The notes under the pieces are model-generated. The model did not search any database, was not told the origin of the DNA, and saw only the letters and a list, made by a program, of their open reading frames with translations. A program made the position numbers and the translations under genes. This document shows positions 1-9,653 of a DNA stretch of 64,000 bases, one piece after another. Within the stretch, counting starts at the first letter, position 1. The number at the start of each line of letters is the position of its first letter. The DNA comes from Clostridia bacterium (GTDB lineage Bacteria > Bacillota > Clostridia > UMGS1883 > UMGS1540), in NCBI GenBank assembly GCA_017620205.1, contig JAFZQX010000046.1, forward strand, positions 1-64,000, written 5' to 3'.

Positions 1-513
1 GTTAAAGTATATGTAGACGGCGAACTTAAGCTTACTGAAAACTTAAGCCTCGGCGGACATTCTTTAGCAGACTCATGGATAAGTCTCGGTGCCGATGAAA
101 ACGGCGGATATATCCCCGGTGACATAAGCTTCGCAGACGTTAAAGTATATTCAGGAGCTCTGAGCGAAGAGGGAATAGCAAACCTCTATGACAGCGAAAA
201 AGATGTTTATGACAATATGGCATACAACAAAACAACGGTTAAGAGTGCAGGCTCTTCTTTAAACAAGCTTTCAGATCTTAATGCAGGAGATAAGCTTACA
301 ATTGATTATAATGAAAACGCAGGAGAAAGCACAAGACTCTTTGCGGCTTGCTATGATGCAGAAGGTGCAATGCTTTCCGCAAACACGGTTGAAGCTGACG
401 GTGAAGGCTCGTTTGAGCTTGATATACCGGAAGGATTTGACCATGTTAAAATTTACACATGGAACGGTGCGACACTTGCGCCTATACAGAAGGCAACAAC
501 ACTTTACAAGTAA
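1..513 (+). CDS. C-terminal part of a secreted LamG-type repeat protein (5' truncated by window)
   Basis: The frame is open from base 1 to a TAA at 511-513, so only the last 170 residues are seen. The first about 60 residues are the end of a LamG/concanavalin-like lectin repeat: they match the ends of the repeats in the two downstream genes (VKVYVDG, then a DVKVYSGALSEE-type ending). The remaining about 100 residues form a different beta-rich module with FAACYDAEG and VKIYTWNG. A related module closes the protein at 22556-24829. The family is normally secreted and binds or remodels carbohydrate or other surface ligands; the function here is inferred only. It is the first of three tandem LamG-type genes. 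Confidence 0.8.
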   Translation, partial: VKVYVDGELKLTENLSLGGHSLADSWISLGADENGGYIPGDISFADVKVYSGALSEEGIANLYDSEKDVYDNMAYNKTTVKSAGSSLNKLSDLNAGDKLTIDYNENAGESTRLFAACYDAEGAMLSANTVEADGEGSFELDIPEGFDHVKIYTWNGATLAPIQKATTLYK

Positions 514-550
514 CAATCAATCTTCATATTTATACACTCCACACTTTAGT

Positions 551-585
551 CAAAACGCCCCGCGGCTTTGCCGCAGGGCGTTTTG
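551..585 (+). terminator. Long GC-rich hairpin after the LamG gene
   Basis: CAAAACGCCC and GGGCGTTTTG flank a GCGGC/GCCGC inner stem with a TTT loop. The stem lies 37 bases after the stop codon. The U-tract is short (the TTTTG of the stem itself), so it could act as a bidirectional or weak terminator. Confidence 0.75.
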
Positions 586-640
586 ATTTACTCTGCTTTT
601 TTCTGTTTACAAAATTACATATTTATGTTTCATTTTTATA

Positions 641-669
641 TGTACATGCCTGCGGGTGTATGTTATAAT
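641..669 (+). promoter_or_regulatory. Sigma-A promoter, extended -10
   Basis: The -35 is TGTACA (641-646), followed by a 17-base spacer and a -10 of TATAAT (664-669) preceded by TGT (extended -10). The predicted start is near 676, leaving a short leader with Shine-Dalgarno GGAGG at 690-694 before the ATG at 701. Confidence 0.75.
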
Positions 670-700
670 GCCCAATGGATTTTTATTTTGGAGGTATAGT

Positions 701-3700
701 ATGAACAAACAGATTGGTAAAATTGACAAAAAACTGATGTCGGTTTTGGCCATGTTGCTGTGTGTTTTGATGGTCATGGCATGTATGCCCTCAAATCTTA
801 CAGCAGTATCGGCCGACGAGTATTATTATGATACTCTAAACACATTTTATTTCAGCAAATATAACCACGGTTATTATTTTGCTCCGAAAGCGCCGGGTAA
901 GTACCCGGTAATTATTTATTTTCACGGACAGGGCGGTTTTAAAAATGTTAAACCGCATTTGCTCGCGTTCATGAACGAATGGGTGAAAGCAGGATGGTTT
1001 GAACCGGCTATAGTAGTTATGCCGGAGATCGATCATGAAGACGATTTGTCGGTTCAGAGAAGCAGCATTGACTTTCAGGAATACATAAGACGTGATGAGA
1101 GATTCACCGTGCTTCTTAATAGCCTTTTGGACGGCTCTTTTTCTGACAAGATTGACACGTCAAGAGACATCTGGGTTGCAGGCTCCTCCGCCGGCGGTAT
1201 GACGGCTATTTATGCCGGAACAAAGTATAATGATATATTTAAAAAAGTTGGTTGTTTAAGCCCGTCACAGGCGTATTACCTTGGCGAAGGCAAGTGGGGC
1301 GTATATAACCATGCATCAGACATTTATCTTTCGCAGGATCCCGACGCCAAGCTCTATATGGCATACGGCGAAGCTGAAAGATCGGCCGGAACAAACGTAT
1401 TTAAAGAAGCAATTCTCCGTTATAAAGATGCTGTTGAATCAACAGGCAACAACAAAGAGGACCTTATAACGCTTTTTGCAGCCCCTGAGGAATGGGGCGG
1501 ACACGGCTGGCCGCTTTTTGAAAAAGAAGTTTTTATGTGGCTCTATTTAAACACATACGGAGCGCTCCCCGACAGAGAACTTGTTGAAAGTGTTTGTAAA
1601 TACAGAGTGCCGAGAGAGCCCGAAGTTATTGACGAAGAATTAAACCTTGACGACATAGCTCTTCCCGAAGCTCTCATAGACCTTGATTATTCAGGATACA
1701 AAAAGGATGCAGAAACAAATCCCATGGCAGTGGAGGGCTCAATCGGCGGCGTTGTAAATTGCGGCACACATGGCGAAAACACAAAGGTTGTTATGTCGGA
1801 TTATGACGCTTCTTGCGATCAAAGCCTTGATTTAGAAAGACTCCAAAACGGCGAAGGCGATATAACGCATTGCCTTGAATTTACAAAAAATACAGCTTTT
1901 GTACAGACTTCAAATAACAGCCGTTATATAGAAGACAGTATTTTGGAAACGCAGGATAATACAATCTCTTTCTGGGCAAAGGTAACTCCCGGAAGGGAAA
2001 GAAGAAGCATATTAAACTACCGCGTGACATATGACGGAGCAGGGACAAATGAAATCAGACTTTGTACCGATACCGGTTCTGATTATTATATCTGCGACGG
2101 CTGGGAAGCTTTCAGACAGTACATTAATGAAAACAACGGAAAGTGGGCTCTTTATACCATTAAAAATCCCGCTTATGTTGACGGCAAAAAGACAGTAAGC
2201 GTTTATGTAAACGGTTGGTTTATATATGAAAAAGAAATAACACAGCCGGAAGGCGAACTCGAATCTGCAAGACTTTACTTTGCCGGTGAAGGCGACGGAA
2301 ACCATGCTATATATTATCCGGACTCTTTCGGACTCGGCGGTGTAACCGTATATGACGGTATTCTGGATGACCACCAAATTTACAAGGCGTTTGAAGAGGG
2401 CGAGGGTAAATATAAAAATGCAGAAGTTTTAGAACCCGGTGACGATCCCGAACCGGTTGAAGAGCCCGAGCCGTTTGAAAGCACAGCTTTAATTGACCTT
2501 GATATGTCAACATATATAAAAGATACGTCTTCCGTTGATCCCAAAAATGTTGAAGGTTCAATAGGCTGCATAGTAAACAGCGGAACTTTAAGTGATACAA
2601 CGGTTGTTAAAATGTCTTCACAGTCAGGAAGATGGACTTCACTTGATTTAAGCCTTGAATCGTTTGTAAATATTGAAGGTACAGAGACTTCTTATCTGCA
2701 CAGAACAATCAGTACAAATCTTTGTAACGATAATAACAGATTTAATACAGTAGAAGATATTGCGCTTGAAGAAGGGGCTAATACAATTTCATTCTGGGCT
2801 AAATACGTTCCCGAAAACAGAGCCGATACAGAGTATAACATATTGGATTATAACGTGACATATGACAGCGAAAGCACACATTTATTTACACTTGACCAGG
2901 CTCCGGCTGCAAGCGGCGCTTTTAAAATCAGCGGCAGATGGCAGTCACCTCGCTTCGGTGATATAACAGATGAAGCTGCAGGCAAATGGGCGCAGTATGT
3001 AATAACTAATCCCGAGTATGTAAACGGCAAAAAGACGATGAAAGTTTACGTAAACGGTCAGTATAAAGGTGAGCAGACTGTTACACAGCCTGTTGGCAAT
3101 CTGACAGGGGCAAAGCTTTTATTTGGCGGCGAAGCTTCGCCAACATCTTGGGTCTTTTGGCCTACAGAGTATAATCTCGGCGATATAAAAGTATACGAAG
3201 GCGAACTAAGTGATATCAATATAACTTCGCTATATAATGAAAGCAAAAACAAATATATTGAAGATGAAACCGCACAGAAAACAATAATTGGATATACTTT
3301 TGAAGATGCGGAAGCAGAATTTGACGGTGAAAATCATACAATTGAAATAACAGCTGCTTCAAATGCAACACCGGGCGTTTTTGTGGTTTACACGGTGGAT
3401 GATGAAGAGTTTACCGGCGCCTCTGAAGAGGGAACATACGAAGTAACAGCAAAAATTACAAAGGAAGGCTATAACGATCTTGTACTGACGGCCGTTTTAA
3501 GAATTACTCCCAAACAGGAAGATCCCGAAGAGATTGAAGAATTTGACGGCACTGCGCTTATAGACCTTGATATGTCAACATATGTTAAAGACAGCTCAGC
3601 TGCTGATCCGAAAAATATTGAAGGCTCAATAGGCTCTATTGAAAACAGCGGAACTTTAAGTGATACAACAGTTATTAAGATGTCATCACAGAGTGGCAGA

Positions 3701-4342
3701 TGGACAGACCTTGATTTAAGCATCGAATCGTTTGTAAACGCTGAAGGCACTGAGACTTCCTATCTGCACAGAACGATAAGCTCGAATCTCTGCAACGATA
3801 ATAACAGATTTAATACAATTGAAGATACGGCTCTTGAAGAAGGCGGAAACACAATTTCTTTCTGGGTTAAATATATGCCCGAAAACAGAGTTAATACAGA
3901 ATACGGTATCTTAGATTATAACGTAACGTATGACGGTGTACAGACACACCTGTTTACGCTTGATCAGGCTCCGTCTGCAATCGGTGCATTCAGGCTTTCC
4001 GGCAGATGGCAGTCGCCGGTCTTTGGCGTTGTCACAGACGAAGCGGCAGGCAAATGGGCACATTATGTAATAACAAATCCTGCATACGTTGACGGTATGA
4101 AAGAGATGAAGGTATACGTAAACGGTATATACTTAGGCTCAAAGACGGTTTGCAGACCGAACGGAAACTTAACGAACGTAAAACTTGCATTTGGCGGTGA
4201 AGCTTCTCCGACATCCTGCATTTTCTGGCCGACTGAGTTTAATCTCGGAGAGATAAAAGTTTTTGACGGCGAGCTGAGCGAAAAAGATATTCGTTGCGTT
4301 TATATGCAAAGCAAAAACAAATACACAGAAGTGTTAGATTAA
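701..4342 (+). CDS. Secreted esterase fused to three LamG-like repeats
   Basis: 1,213 residues from ATG 701, chosen because GGAGG sits 6 bases upstream; an in-frame start at 656 would overlap the promoter. Residues 12-38 are a signal peptide. Residues about 60-290 are an alpha/beta hydrolase of the esterase D/feruloyl esterase type: oxyanion motif FHGQGG (74-79), nucleophile elbow GSSAG with Ser163, and likely catalytic His268 in GGHGW. Three LamG-like sandwiches follow (about 320-585, 596-850, 950-1210). A small Ig-like/MBG-type domain (about 860-938, with FTGASEEGTYEV) sits between the last two. No LPXTG, SLH or dockerin is seen, so cell attachment is unclear. It likely removes ester substituents from plant or host glycans; the substrate is not readable. 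Neighbours are further LamG proteins. Confidence 0.85.
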   Translation: MNKQIGKIDKKLMSVLAMLLCVLMVMACMPSNLTAVSADEYYYDTLNTFYFSKYNHGYYFAPKAPGKYPVIIYFHGQGGFKNVKPHLLAFMNEWVKAGWFEPAIVVMPEIDHEDDLSVQRSSIDFQEYIRRDERFTVLLNSLLDGSFSDKIDTSRDIWVAGSSAGGMTAIYAGTKYNDIFKKVGCLSPSQAYYLGEGKWGVYNHASDIYLSQDPDAKLYMAYGEAERSAGTNVFKEAILRYKDAVESTGNNKEDLITLFAAPEEWGGHGWPLFEKEVFMWLYLNTYGALPDRELVESVCKYRVPREPEVIDEELNLDDIALPEALIDLDYSGYKKDAETNPMAVEGSIGGVVNCGTHGENTKVVMSDYDASCDQSLDLERLQNGEGDITHCLEFTKNTAFVQTSNNSRYIEDSILETQDNTISFWAKVTPGRERRSILNYRVTYDGAGTNEIRLCTDTGSDYYICDGWEAFRQYINENNGKWALYTIKNPAYVDGKKTVSVYVNGWFIYEKEITQPEGELESARLYFAGEGDGNHAIYYPDSFGLGGVTVYDGILDDHQIYKAFEEGEGKYKNAEVLEPGDDPEPVEEPEPFESTALIDLDMSTYIKDTSSVDPKNVEGSIGCIVNSGTLSDTTVVKMSSQSGRWTSLDLSLESFVNIEGTETSYLHRTISTNLCNDNNRFNTVEDIALEEGANTISFWAKYVPENRADTEYNILDYNVTYDSESTHLFTLDQAPAASGAFKISGRWQSPRFGDITDEAAGKWAQYVITNPEYVNGKKTMKVYVNGQYKGEQTVTQPVGNLTGAKLLFGGEASPTSWVFWPTEYNLGDIKVYEGELSDINITSLYNESKNKYIEDETAQKTIIGYTFEDAEAEFDGENHTIEITAASNATPGVFVVYTVDDEEFTGASEEGTYEVTAKITKEGYNDLVLTAVLRITPKQEDPEEIEEFDGTALIDLDMSTYVKDSSAADPKNIEGSIGSIENSGTLSDTTVIKMSSQSGRWTDLDLSIESFVNAEGTETSYLHRTISSNLCNDNNRFNTIEDTALEEGGNTISFWVKYMPENRVNTEYGILDYNVTYDGVQTHLFTLDQAPSAIGAFRLSGRWQSPVFGVVTDEAAGKWAHYVITNPAYVDGMKEMKVYVNGIYLGSKTVCRPNGNLTNVKLAFGGEASPTSCIFWPTEFNLGEIKVFDGELSEKDIRCVYMQSKNKYTEVLD
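2485..4325 (+). repeat. Recently duplicated LamG coding repeats
   Basis: Bases about 2485-3255 and about 3545-4325 encode near-identical LamG modules. Shared peptides include LIDLDMSTY, GSIGxIxNSGTLSDTT, SYLHRTIS, NLCNDNNRFNT, GRWQSP and GGEASPTS. DNA identity is also high, which points to a recent internal duplication. The same signature recurs in diverged form in the next gene. Confidence 0.85.
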
Positions 4343-4376
4343 CAGACAACGGTTTAGTTGTATAATAGTCACAAAA

Positions 4377-4414
4377 ACAGGCGTTGGCAATAATTGCTGC
4401 CGTCTGTTTTTTTT
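4377..4414 (+). terminator. Rho-independent terminator of the esterase-LamG gene
   Basis: ACAGGCG pairs with CGTCTGT (one G-U pair), enclosing an inner GGCA/TGCC stem, followed by a run of seven or more T. It starts 34 bases after the stop codon. Confidence 0.85.
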
Positions 4415-4495
4415 GTTGAATTTTAATAAACTTTTTTTGTGGATTTACAAATATAGGTATACTTGGATGAAATTTGAGAATTTATTTTTTGCATG

Positions 4496-4524
4496 TTGAC
4501 ATGTAATATTGTAAATGATATACT
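4496..4524 (+). promoter_or_regulatory. Consensus sigma-A promoter, extended -10
   Basis: TTGACA (4496-4501), 17-base spacer, TATACT (4519-4524) preceded by TGA. This is the strongest-looking promoter of the surface-protein cluster. It leaves a leader of about 150 bases before ATG 4682, containing an inverted repeat (CATATAC 4555-4561 / GTATATG 4578-4584) and the short direct repeats described separately. Confidence 0.85.
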
Positions 4525-4592
4525 TTTTATAACGCGCGTTAGGAAACATTAATACATATACGTGTTGTACAGTTTATGTATATGATTCCCGG

Positions 4593-4647
4593 ATGACATT
4601 ATGATTGACATTATGATTGACATTTTTACAGACATTAGATTGACATT
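4593..4647 (+). repeat. Short direct repeats ATGATTGACATT in the leader
   Basis: ATGACATT, then two perfect adjacent copies of ATGATTGACATT (4601-4612, 4613-4624), then a spaced AGATTGACATT (4637-4647). They lie between the promoter and the Shine-Dalgarno of the four-LamG gene. The repeat contains TTGACA-like words but no matching -10. Role unknown. Confidence 0.8.
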
Positions 4648-4681
4648 TTAAGCAACAACTATTTATTTGAAGGGGTATGTC

Positions 4682-7600
4682 ATGAAAAACAAAATTAAAT
4701 TAACATTGGCAATGCTTTTGACAGCAATTATGATTTTAAGCGCTTTACCCGCAAGTATTGCTTTTGCAGGGGTAGACAACGACAAGCTAATTGATCTTGA
4801 CTTCAGCTCATTTACGTCGAGCCAGTCAACTGTCAACGGTAAAGTACGCACAACATGGAACGGTACAAATAACGGTACATTGAATACTAATGCAAATGTT
4901 ACCATGTATTATGAAAAAAACTCCGGTATGAGTATCGACAAAGATGTGTTTGTAAACGTTGACGGTGAAAGAGTTTATTATATGCGCAAAAATGCCGATA
5001 AGAATGCATCTGCGCAAAACAACAATAATTGTTTTGTTGATAAAAAAGATCTTGATTCGGGCACTTTTGCAATTTCGTTTTGGGCGAAGTTTACTCCTCA
5101 AACCGACGCTGATATGACAAATATATTCGACTACAATGTAAACGGCACACAGCTGTTGTCACTTAATCAAAAGAAAACTGAAAGCGGTAAATACGTACTG
5201 GTTGACCAAAACGGGAATTCTTTGGGTAACAGATGCCCTGAAGTTTCTGCCGGTGAATGGGTGCATTATGCTCTTACATTCCGTGAGTATCAGGATATGG
5301 GAGTTAAGGTAGATGCATCCGGCAAGGAGTATGAGTCTTACAAGAGGATATGCATACTCTATGTTAACGGTACACAGATAAAATACTATCCGTTTGAAAA
5401 ACCGAGACATTATGTAACAACAACAAAACTGGCAATAGGCGGTGAAGCTGTTCGTTCTAACACATCAACATCTTCAATGCCGGCGGAAATATCTTTTGCT
5501 GATTTTACTGTATATGACGGAATAATTGCTTTAGGTGCACCTTCTGAATTATATGCAGCCGAAAAAAGCAGATTTGAATTGATGGATCCACAGCCCGTTA
5601 TTATTGATGACGGAGATTTGATGATAGATCTTGATATGTCTACATATTCCAAAGACAGAGAATCAAACCCTGATTTGGTTTCCGGCTCTATAGGCAAGAT
5701 AAAGAATAACGGTCTTTTTAACAAGACAACAATCGTTAAAATGTCAGCACAGAAAGACAGATGGAACGCTCTTGATCTTACAAGAGAGCGTTTTCAAAAC
5801 TCAACATATACGAATACTTCATATTTGCACAGAACTATAAATACACCTGTCTGCAACGATGCAAACAGATTTAACACAATTGAAGAGCCCGCACTTGAAG
5901 AAATGACGAATACAATTACTTTCTGGGCAAAATATGTTCCGGTAAGCAGATACGGATGCCACTATAATTTGTTTGAATATAGCTTAACTTATGATGATGA
6001 TACTAAACAAGGCGCATTCGCGTTAAATCAGAAATCTACGAATAAAGGTGATTTTCTCCTTACCGGCTATTCGCAGAGCAAAGAAATTGCAAATCTTACC
6101 AACACGGCCGCTTGTGAATGGGCACAGTATACACTTGTAAACTACCCTTCAAACGGTTCAAGTAAGAGTATGGTTATTTATGTGAACGGAAAGCGTATAA
6201 AGAGTTTAACAAACTCAATTGAATCAAAACCGGTTAAATCTGCAACAATTGCTTTTGGCGGATTTGCTGTGAAAGCTGATTGGTTCTTCTGGCCGAAAGA
6301 TTTTTATCTCGGCGATGTAAAAGTATATAAAGGCAAAATGACTGATGATGAAATATTAAATCTATACAACGAGGAACTTCCCAAATATTCAACTAAAGTC
6401 AAAGAGATACACGGTTATTCCATAGCGCCGGAAATTCATGAAGTGTGTGACGGCAAAATACATAAGGTGGCTGTTGATGTGGCCGAGGATTCAACAAAAG
6501 GTGTGCATATCCGCTATGAAAATGCAAAAGGATATGAATTCACTGGCGCATCAAAAGCTGGTTCACACGATGTTAAAATAATAATTACCAAAGAAGATTA
6601 TGAAACACTTGAATTACAAACCAAACTCGTTTTAGAAGGCTCAAATGAGATTGAGCACATTAGCGATACAGAGACTCTCCTTGACCTTGATATGTCAACA
6701 TATGAAAAGGATACATCTTCTACTGACCCTGATAGCGTGATAACATCTATAGGCGGTTTGGTAAATAACGGCACATGGGGAGACGCGCCTGTAATTAAAA
6801 TGTCTTCGCAGAGTGGAAGGTGGACAAATCTTGACCTTTCAAAGTATATGCGTAATATAGGCGCAGACCGCCATGAGGCATATTTGAGAAGAACAATCAA
6901 TACATATGCATGTAACGACGCAAACAGATTCAACACAATTGAATACAAAGAATTTGAAACCGGTTCAAACACAATTACATTTTGGGCTAAATACACACCC
7001 ATATCATCTTCAGGCTGTAAGTATAATCTGTTTGATTACAGTATTGAACCATCTGTCGGTCATGCACAGGGAGTATTTTCTTTAAACCAGAAGACGACGT
7101 ATAACGGAAAATTTATTCTTGTGGATAAAGATGACAGCAGAATCTTTAAAGATATAACAGATATTGCAGCCGGTAAATGGGCACACTATACTGTTGTTAA
7201 TTCCGAAGCAGTTAACGGCAAAAAAGAAATGAAAGTATATGTAAACGGTATATACTTAGGTTCTCAGACTGTTTCTGTTCCAGATGGAAAAGTAAAATCA
7301 GCAAAGATCGCTTTTGGCGGTTATGCAGTTAGGGATGCGTATTGCTTCTGGCCCAGAGATATATCTATCGGTGATATAAAAGTATACGATGGAGAGCTCA
7401 GCAAAGAAGCGATTTTAGAAGATTTCGCAGAAAAAAGCTGTTATTATATAGCTGATGAAGAAGAAATTGTAGGTTATTCGATAGATCAAGAAATTACAAT
7501 TCCGTATGACGGCGAAAACCATATGGTAGCGGTTAGCGTTGACAACGATGCAACCGAAGGCGTTGACATTTCATATATCTGTGACGGATCAGAATTTACA

Positions 7601-8479
7601 GGCGCAACGGAAATCGGAACATACCCGATTACAGTTTATATTTCTAAGGACGGATATAACACACTTGAAATCCCGGTAACGCTTTCGATAATAGCAACAA
7701 AATATATAGATCTTGATATGTCAACATACGAAAAAGACTTGTTATGGTATCCATATAATTATCAGGGGTCTATCGGAAATATCAAAAACAACGGCATGTG
7801 GGCAGATACAACATTGGTAAAAATGTCATCGGAAGAGATGCTTGATTCAGATATTCATATTGACCTTTCGCTCGAAAATGCTCCTGCGCCCTGTTTGCAC
7901 AGAACAGTAGACACTAAAACATGTAACTTGGGAAATCAGTATACTGTTATAGAAGAAAAACAACTTGAGGAACAGGCAAATACAATTACGTACTGGGCAA
8001 AATACGTATCTGACAACAGAGCTATGACAGAGTATAACCTTCTTGACTATAATGTAAAATATGATGGTGAGTCAGAAGAAAAACACCTCTTTACTATCGA
8101 TCAGTCTCCGACAACAGAAAGTGTGTACAGACTTGTTGACAGACTTCAGGCGGCTGTATATGGCAACGCTACGGATAAACTGAATAATAAATGGGCACAG
8201 ATAACAATTACTAACCCCGAATATGATGAAAACGGTCAAAAGACAATGAAAGTCTATATAAACGGTAGATATTCATTTGAAAAAACCGTAACAAAGCCGG
8301 AAGGTGATGTTGAGAACGTAAGACTCGCTTTTGCAGGCGAAGCGCTGGAAAACAGCAGATATATTTTCTGGCCCTCGGATTTCTATCTCGGTAAGGTTAC
8401 TGTCAGCGAAGGCGTTTTAAGCAGCAAAGAAATACTTAGTGAATACAACAGCACCAAAAAAGGTTACATAAATAATTAG
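4682..8479 (+). CDS. Secreted protein with four LamG-like domains
   Basis: 1,265 residues from ATG 4682, with AAGGGG 6 bases upstream; an in-frame TTG at 4667 lies upstream of that site and is rejected. A signal peptide ends near residue 31 (ASIAFAG). LamG-like domains lie at about 32-300, 313-563, 663-916 and 1006-1263. Repeats two to four start with an LDLDMSTYxKD motif and carry FWAKY and VYVNG. MBG/Ig-like modules lie at about 574-653 and 926-1004. There is no catalytic domain and no obvious wall anchor. The architecture fits an extracellular glycan-binding or adhesin-like protein; this is inferred from fold only. It has its own strong promoter and ends at a bidirectional terminator. Confidence 0.85.
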   Translation: MKNKIKLTLAMLLTAIMILSALPASIAFAGVDNDKLIDLDFSSFTSSQSTVNGKVRTTWNGTNNGTLNTNANVTMYYEKNSGMSIDKDVFVNVDGERVYYMRKNADKNASAQNNNNCFVDKKDLDSGTFAISFWAKFTPQTDADMTNIFDYNVNGTQLLSLNQKKTESGKYVLVDQNGNSLGNRCPEVSAGEWVHYALTFREYQDMGVKVDASGKEYESYKRICILYVNGTQIKYYPFEKPRHYVTTTKLAIGGEAVRSNTSTSSMPAEISFADFTVYDGIIALGAPSELYAAEKSRFELMDPQPVIIDDGDLMIDLDMSTYSKDRESNPDLVSGSIGKIKNNGLFNKTTIVKMSAQKDRWNALDLTRERFQNSTYTNTSYLHRTINTPVCNDANRFNTIEEPALEEMTNTITFWAKYVPVSRYGCHYNLFEYSLTYDDDTKQGAFALNQKSTNKGDFLLTGYSQSKEIANLTNTAACEWAQYTLVNYPSNGSSKSMVIYVNGKRIKSLTNSIESKPVKSATIAFGGFAVKADWFFWPKDFYLGDVKVYKGKMTDDEILNLYNEELPKYSTKVKEIHGYSIAPEIHEVCDGKIHKVAVDVAEDSTKGVHIRYENAKGYEFTGASKAGSHDVKIIITKEDYETLELQTKLVLEGSNEIEHISDTETLLDLDMSTYEKDTSSTDPDSVITSIGGLVNNGTWGDAPVIKMSSQSGRWTNLDLSKYMRNIGADRHEAYLRRTINTYACNDANRFNTIEYKEFETGSNTITFWAKYTPISSSGCKYNLFDYSIEPSVGHAQGVFSLNQKTTYNGKFILVDKDDSRIFKDITDIAAGKWAHYTVVNSEAVNGKKEMKVYVNGIYLGSQTVSVPDGKVKSAKIAFGGYAVRDAYCFWPRDISIGDIKVYDGELSKEAILEDFAEKSCYYIADEEEIVGYSIDQEITIPYDGENHMVAVSVDNDATEGVDISYICDGSEFTGATEIGTYPITVYISKDGYNTLEIPVTLSIIATKYIDLDMSTYEKDLLWYPYNYQGSIGNIKNNGMWADTTLVKMSSEEMLDSDIHIDLSLENAPAPCLHRTVDTKTCNLGNQYTVIEEKQLEEQANTITYWAKYVSDNRAMTEYNLLDYNVKYDGESEEKHLFTIDQSPTTESVYRLVDRLQAAVYGNATDKLNNKWAQITITNPEYDENGQKTMKVYINGRYSFEKTVTKPEGDVENVRLAFAGEALENSRYIFWPSDFYLGKVTVSEGVLSSKEILSEYNSTKKGYINN

Positions 8480-8540
8480 TGTGTTATCATAACAATACTG
8501 ATAATATATATATTTAAACTAAGTTAATTAATCAAAAAAA

Positions 8541-8567
8541 CACGGCAGATCAACTGCCGTGTTTTTT
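8541..8567. terminator. Bidirectional terminator between convergent genes
   Basis: CACGGCAG (8541-8548) and CTGCCGTG (8554-8561) form a perfect stem around ATCAA. Seven A precede it and six T follow it, so it can end the LamG gene on + and the lipoprotein gene on -. Confidence 0.9.
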
Positions 8568-8574
8568 GATTAAT

Positions 8575-9027
8575 TTAGTTATTCGGTAAGTTGTTTCTGA
8601 CAAGACTCACATCTGTAGCGGTCTTTGTGTTTCCGTCTTCGGAAAGCTCATAATCTACTACGACTATCGTACCTTCCGTAACAGAGAAATGCGCTATATC
8701 GCTTTTTGCTTTTTCGGAAAGAGCAAACTCTATTTCCTCATCGGTAATATCGGAAACAATTACGATTTTATCTTCTTCAATGCTTTTAACCGGACCGCCG
8801 TAATAAGTAGCCGGTTCTAATTTGTTGTTTGAAACAGCGGGTTCGTTTTCGCCTTCGGGCGCTGCTGTGTCTTCATCACCGTTTTCGGCTTGCGGTTCTG
8901 CTGAAGCATCAGGTGTTTCTGCCGTCTGCGTTGAAGTGCCGGGGTTTTGTGTGTTTTCTGCTTTCTTGCATGATGCAAAGCAAAGCAAAGCTGCGATTAA
9001 GCATAAAATAAGCGTTGTTTTTTTCAT
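8575..9027 (-). CDS. Small lipoprotein of unknown function
   Basis: 150 residues. The N-terminus is a lipoprotein signal: MKK, hydrophobic core, then lipobox FASC with acylated Cys20. Residues 21-70 are an acidic, Pro/Thr/Ala-rich linker, followed by an about 80-residue folded part (TYYGGPVKSIEEDKIVI onward) that resembles a small beta-barrel. I do not recognise a named family for it. It has a GAAAGGA Shine-Dalgarno and lies 29 bases after engB, so it is probably the last gene of the minus-strand group. Confidence 0.75.
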   Translation of the reverse strand: MKKTTLILCLIAALLCFASCKKAENTQNPGTSTQTAETPDASAEPQAENGDEDTAAPEGENEPAVSNNKLEPATYYGGPVKSIEEDKIVIVSDITDEEIEFALSEKAKSDIAHFSVTEGTIVVVDYELSEDGNTKTATDVSLVRNNLPNN

Positions 9028-9056
9028 TATTATTTGTCCTTTCTTTTTTTTTACAT

Positions 9057-9644
9057 TTATTGTGTAACAAGTCCTTCTACCAGCTCCCGCGCCTCTGAAA
9101 CGCCAATACCGCTTTGGGCGGAGAAGGGGAGAAGAACATCGTTTTCACCGAAATTAAGCGTCTTTTTTATAAGCTCGATATTTTCGTCTATTTTGCTTTT
9201 TTTGAGCTTGTCAAGCTTGGTTACGATAATATTTACATAGCCGTGACGTGCTTTTATCCATTCATACATGGCTATATCGTCTTTTGTAGGTTTATGACGC
9301 GCGTCAAGAATTAAAAAGGTTGTGATAAGCTGAGCTCTTGTAGTAAGATATAAATTTATCATCTTAGCCCATTTCTCGCGTTCTGCTTTTGAAACCTCGG
9401 CGTAGCCGTAACCCGGAAGATCAACAAAAAAGAACGAGTTATCTATATTATAGAAATTCAGCGTTGCGGTTTTACCGGGTTTTGAACTTGTTCGCGCTAA
9501 ACTTTTTCTGTTTAAAAATTTATTTATAAATGACGATTTGCCTACATTTGAACGCCCTGCAAGCGCAATCTCGGGAACGGTTGTGGCAGGGTATTGCGCG
9601 GGAGATACTGCGGAAATTGTAATTTCAGCGTTATTATAATTCAT
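9057..9644 (-). CDS. engB: Ribosome biogenesis GTPase EngB/YsxC
   Basis: 195 residues, normal length for the family. GTPase motifs are complete: G1 GRSNVGKSS (about 30-38), G3 DLPGYG, G4 TKLDK, and G5 in FSAQSG. The circularly unpermuted single G domain with the N-terminal EIALAGRSN context is diagnostic of YsxC/YihA. In Bacillus the protein is essential for late assembly of the 50S subunit. The gene starts 9 bases after the DUF1015 stop and is probably co-transcribed with it. Confidence 0.95.
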   Translation of the reverse strand: MNYNNAEITISAVSPAQYPATTVPEIALAGRSNVGKSSFINKFLNRKSLARTSSKPGKTATLNFYNIDNSFFFVDLPGYGYAEVSKAEREKWAKMINLYLTTRAQLITTFLILDARHKPTKDDIAMYEWIKARHGYVNIIVTKLDKLKKSKIDENIELIKKTLNFGENDVLLPFSAQSGIGVSEARELVEGLVTQ

Positions 9645-9653
9645 ATTAATCTC

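Noticed and set aside
656-700. Upstream in-frame start for the esterase-LamG gene
   Set aside because: It overlaps the -10 element and lacks a ribosome site; ATG 701 has GGAGG at the correct distance and gives a normal signal peptide.
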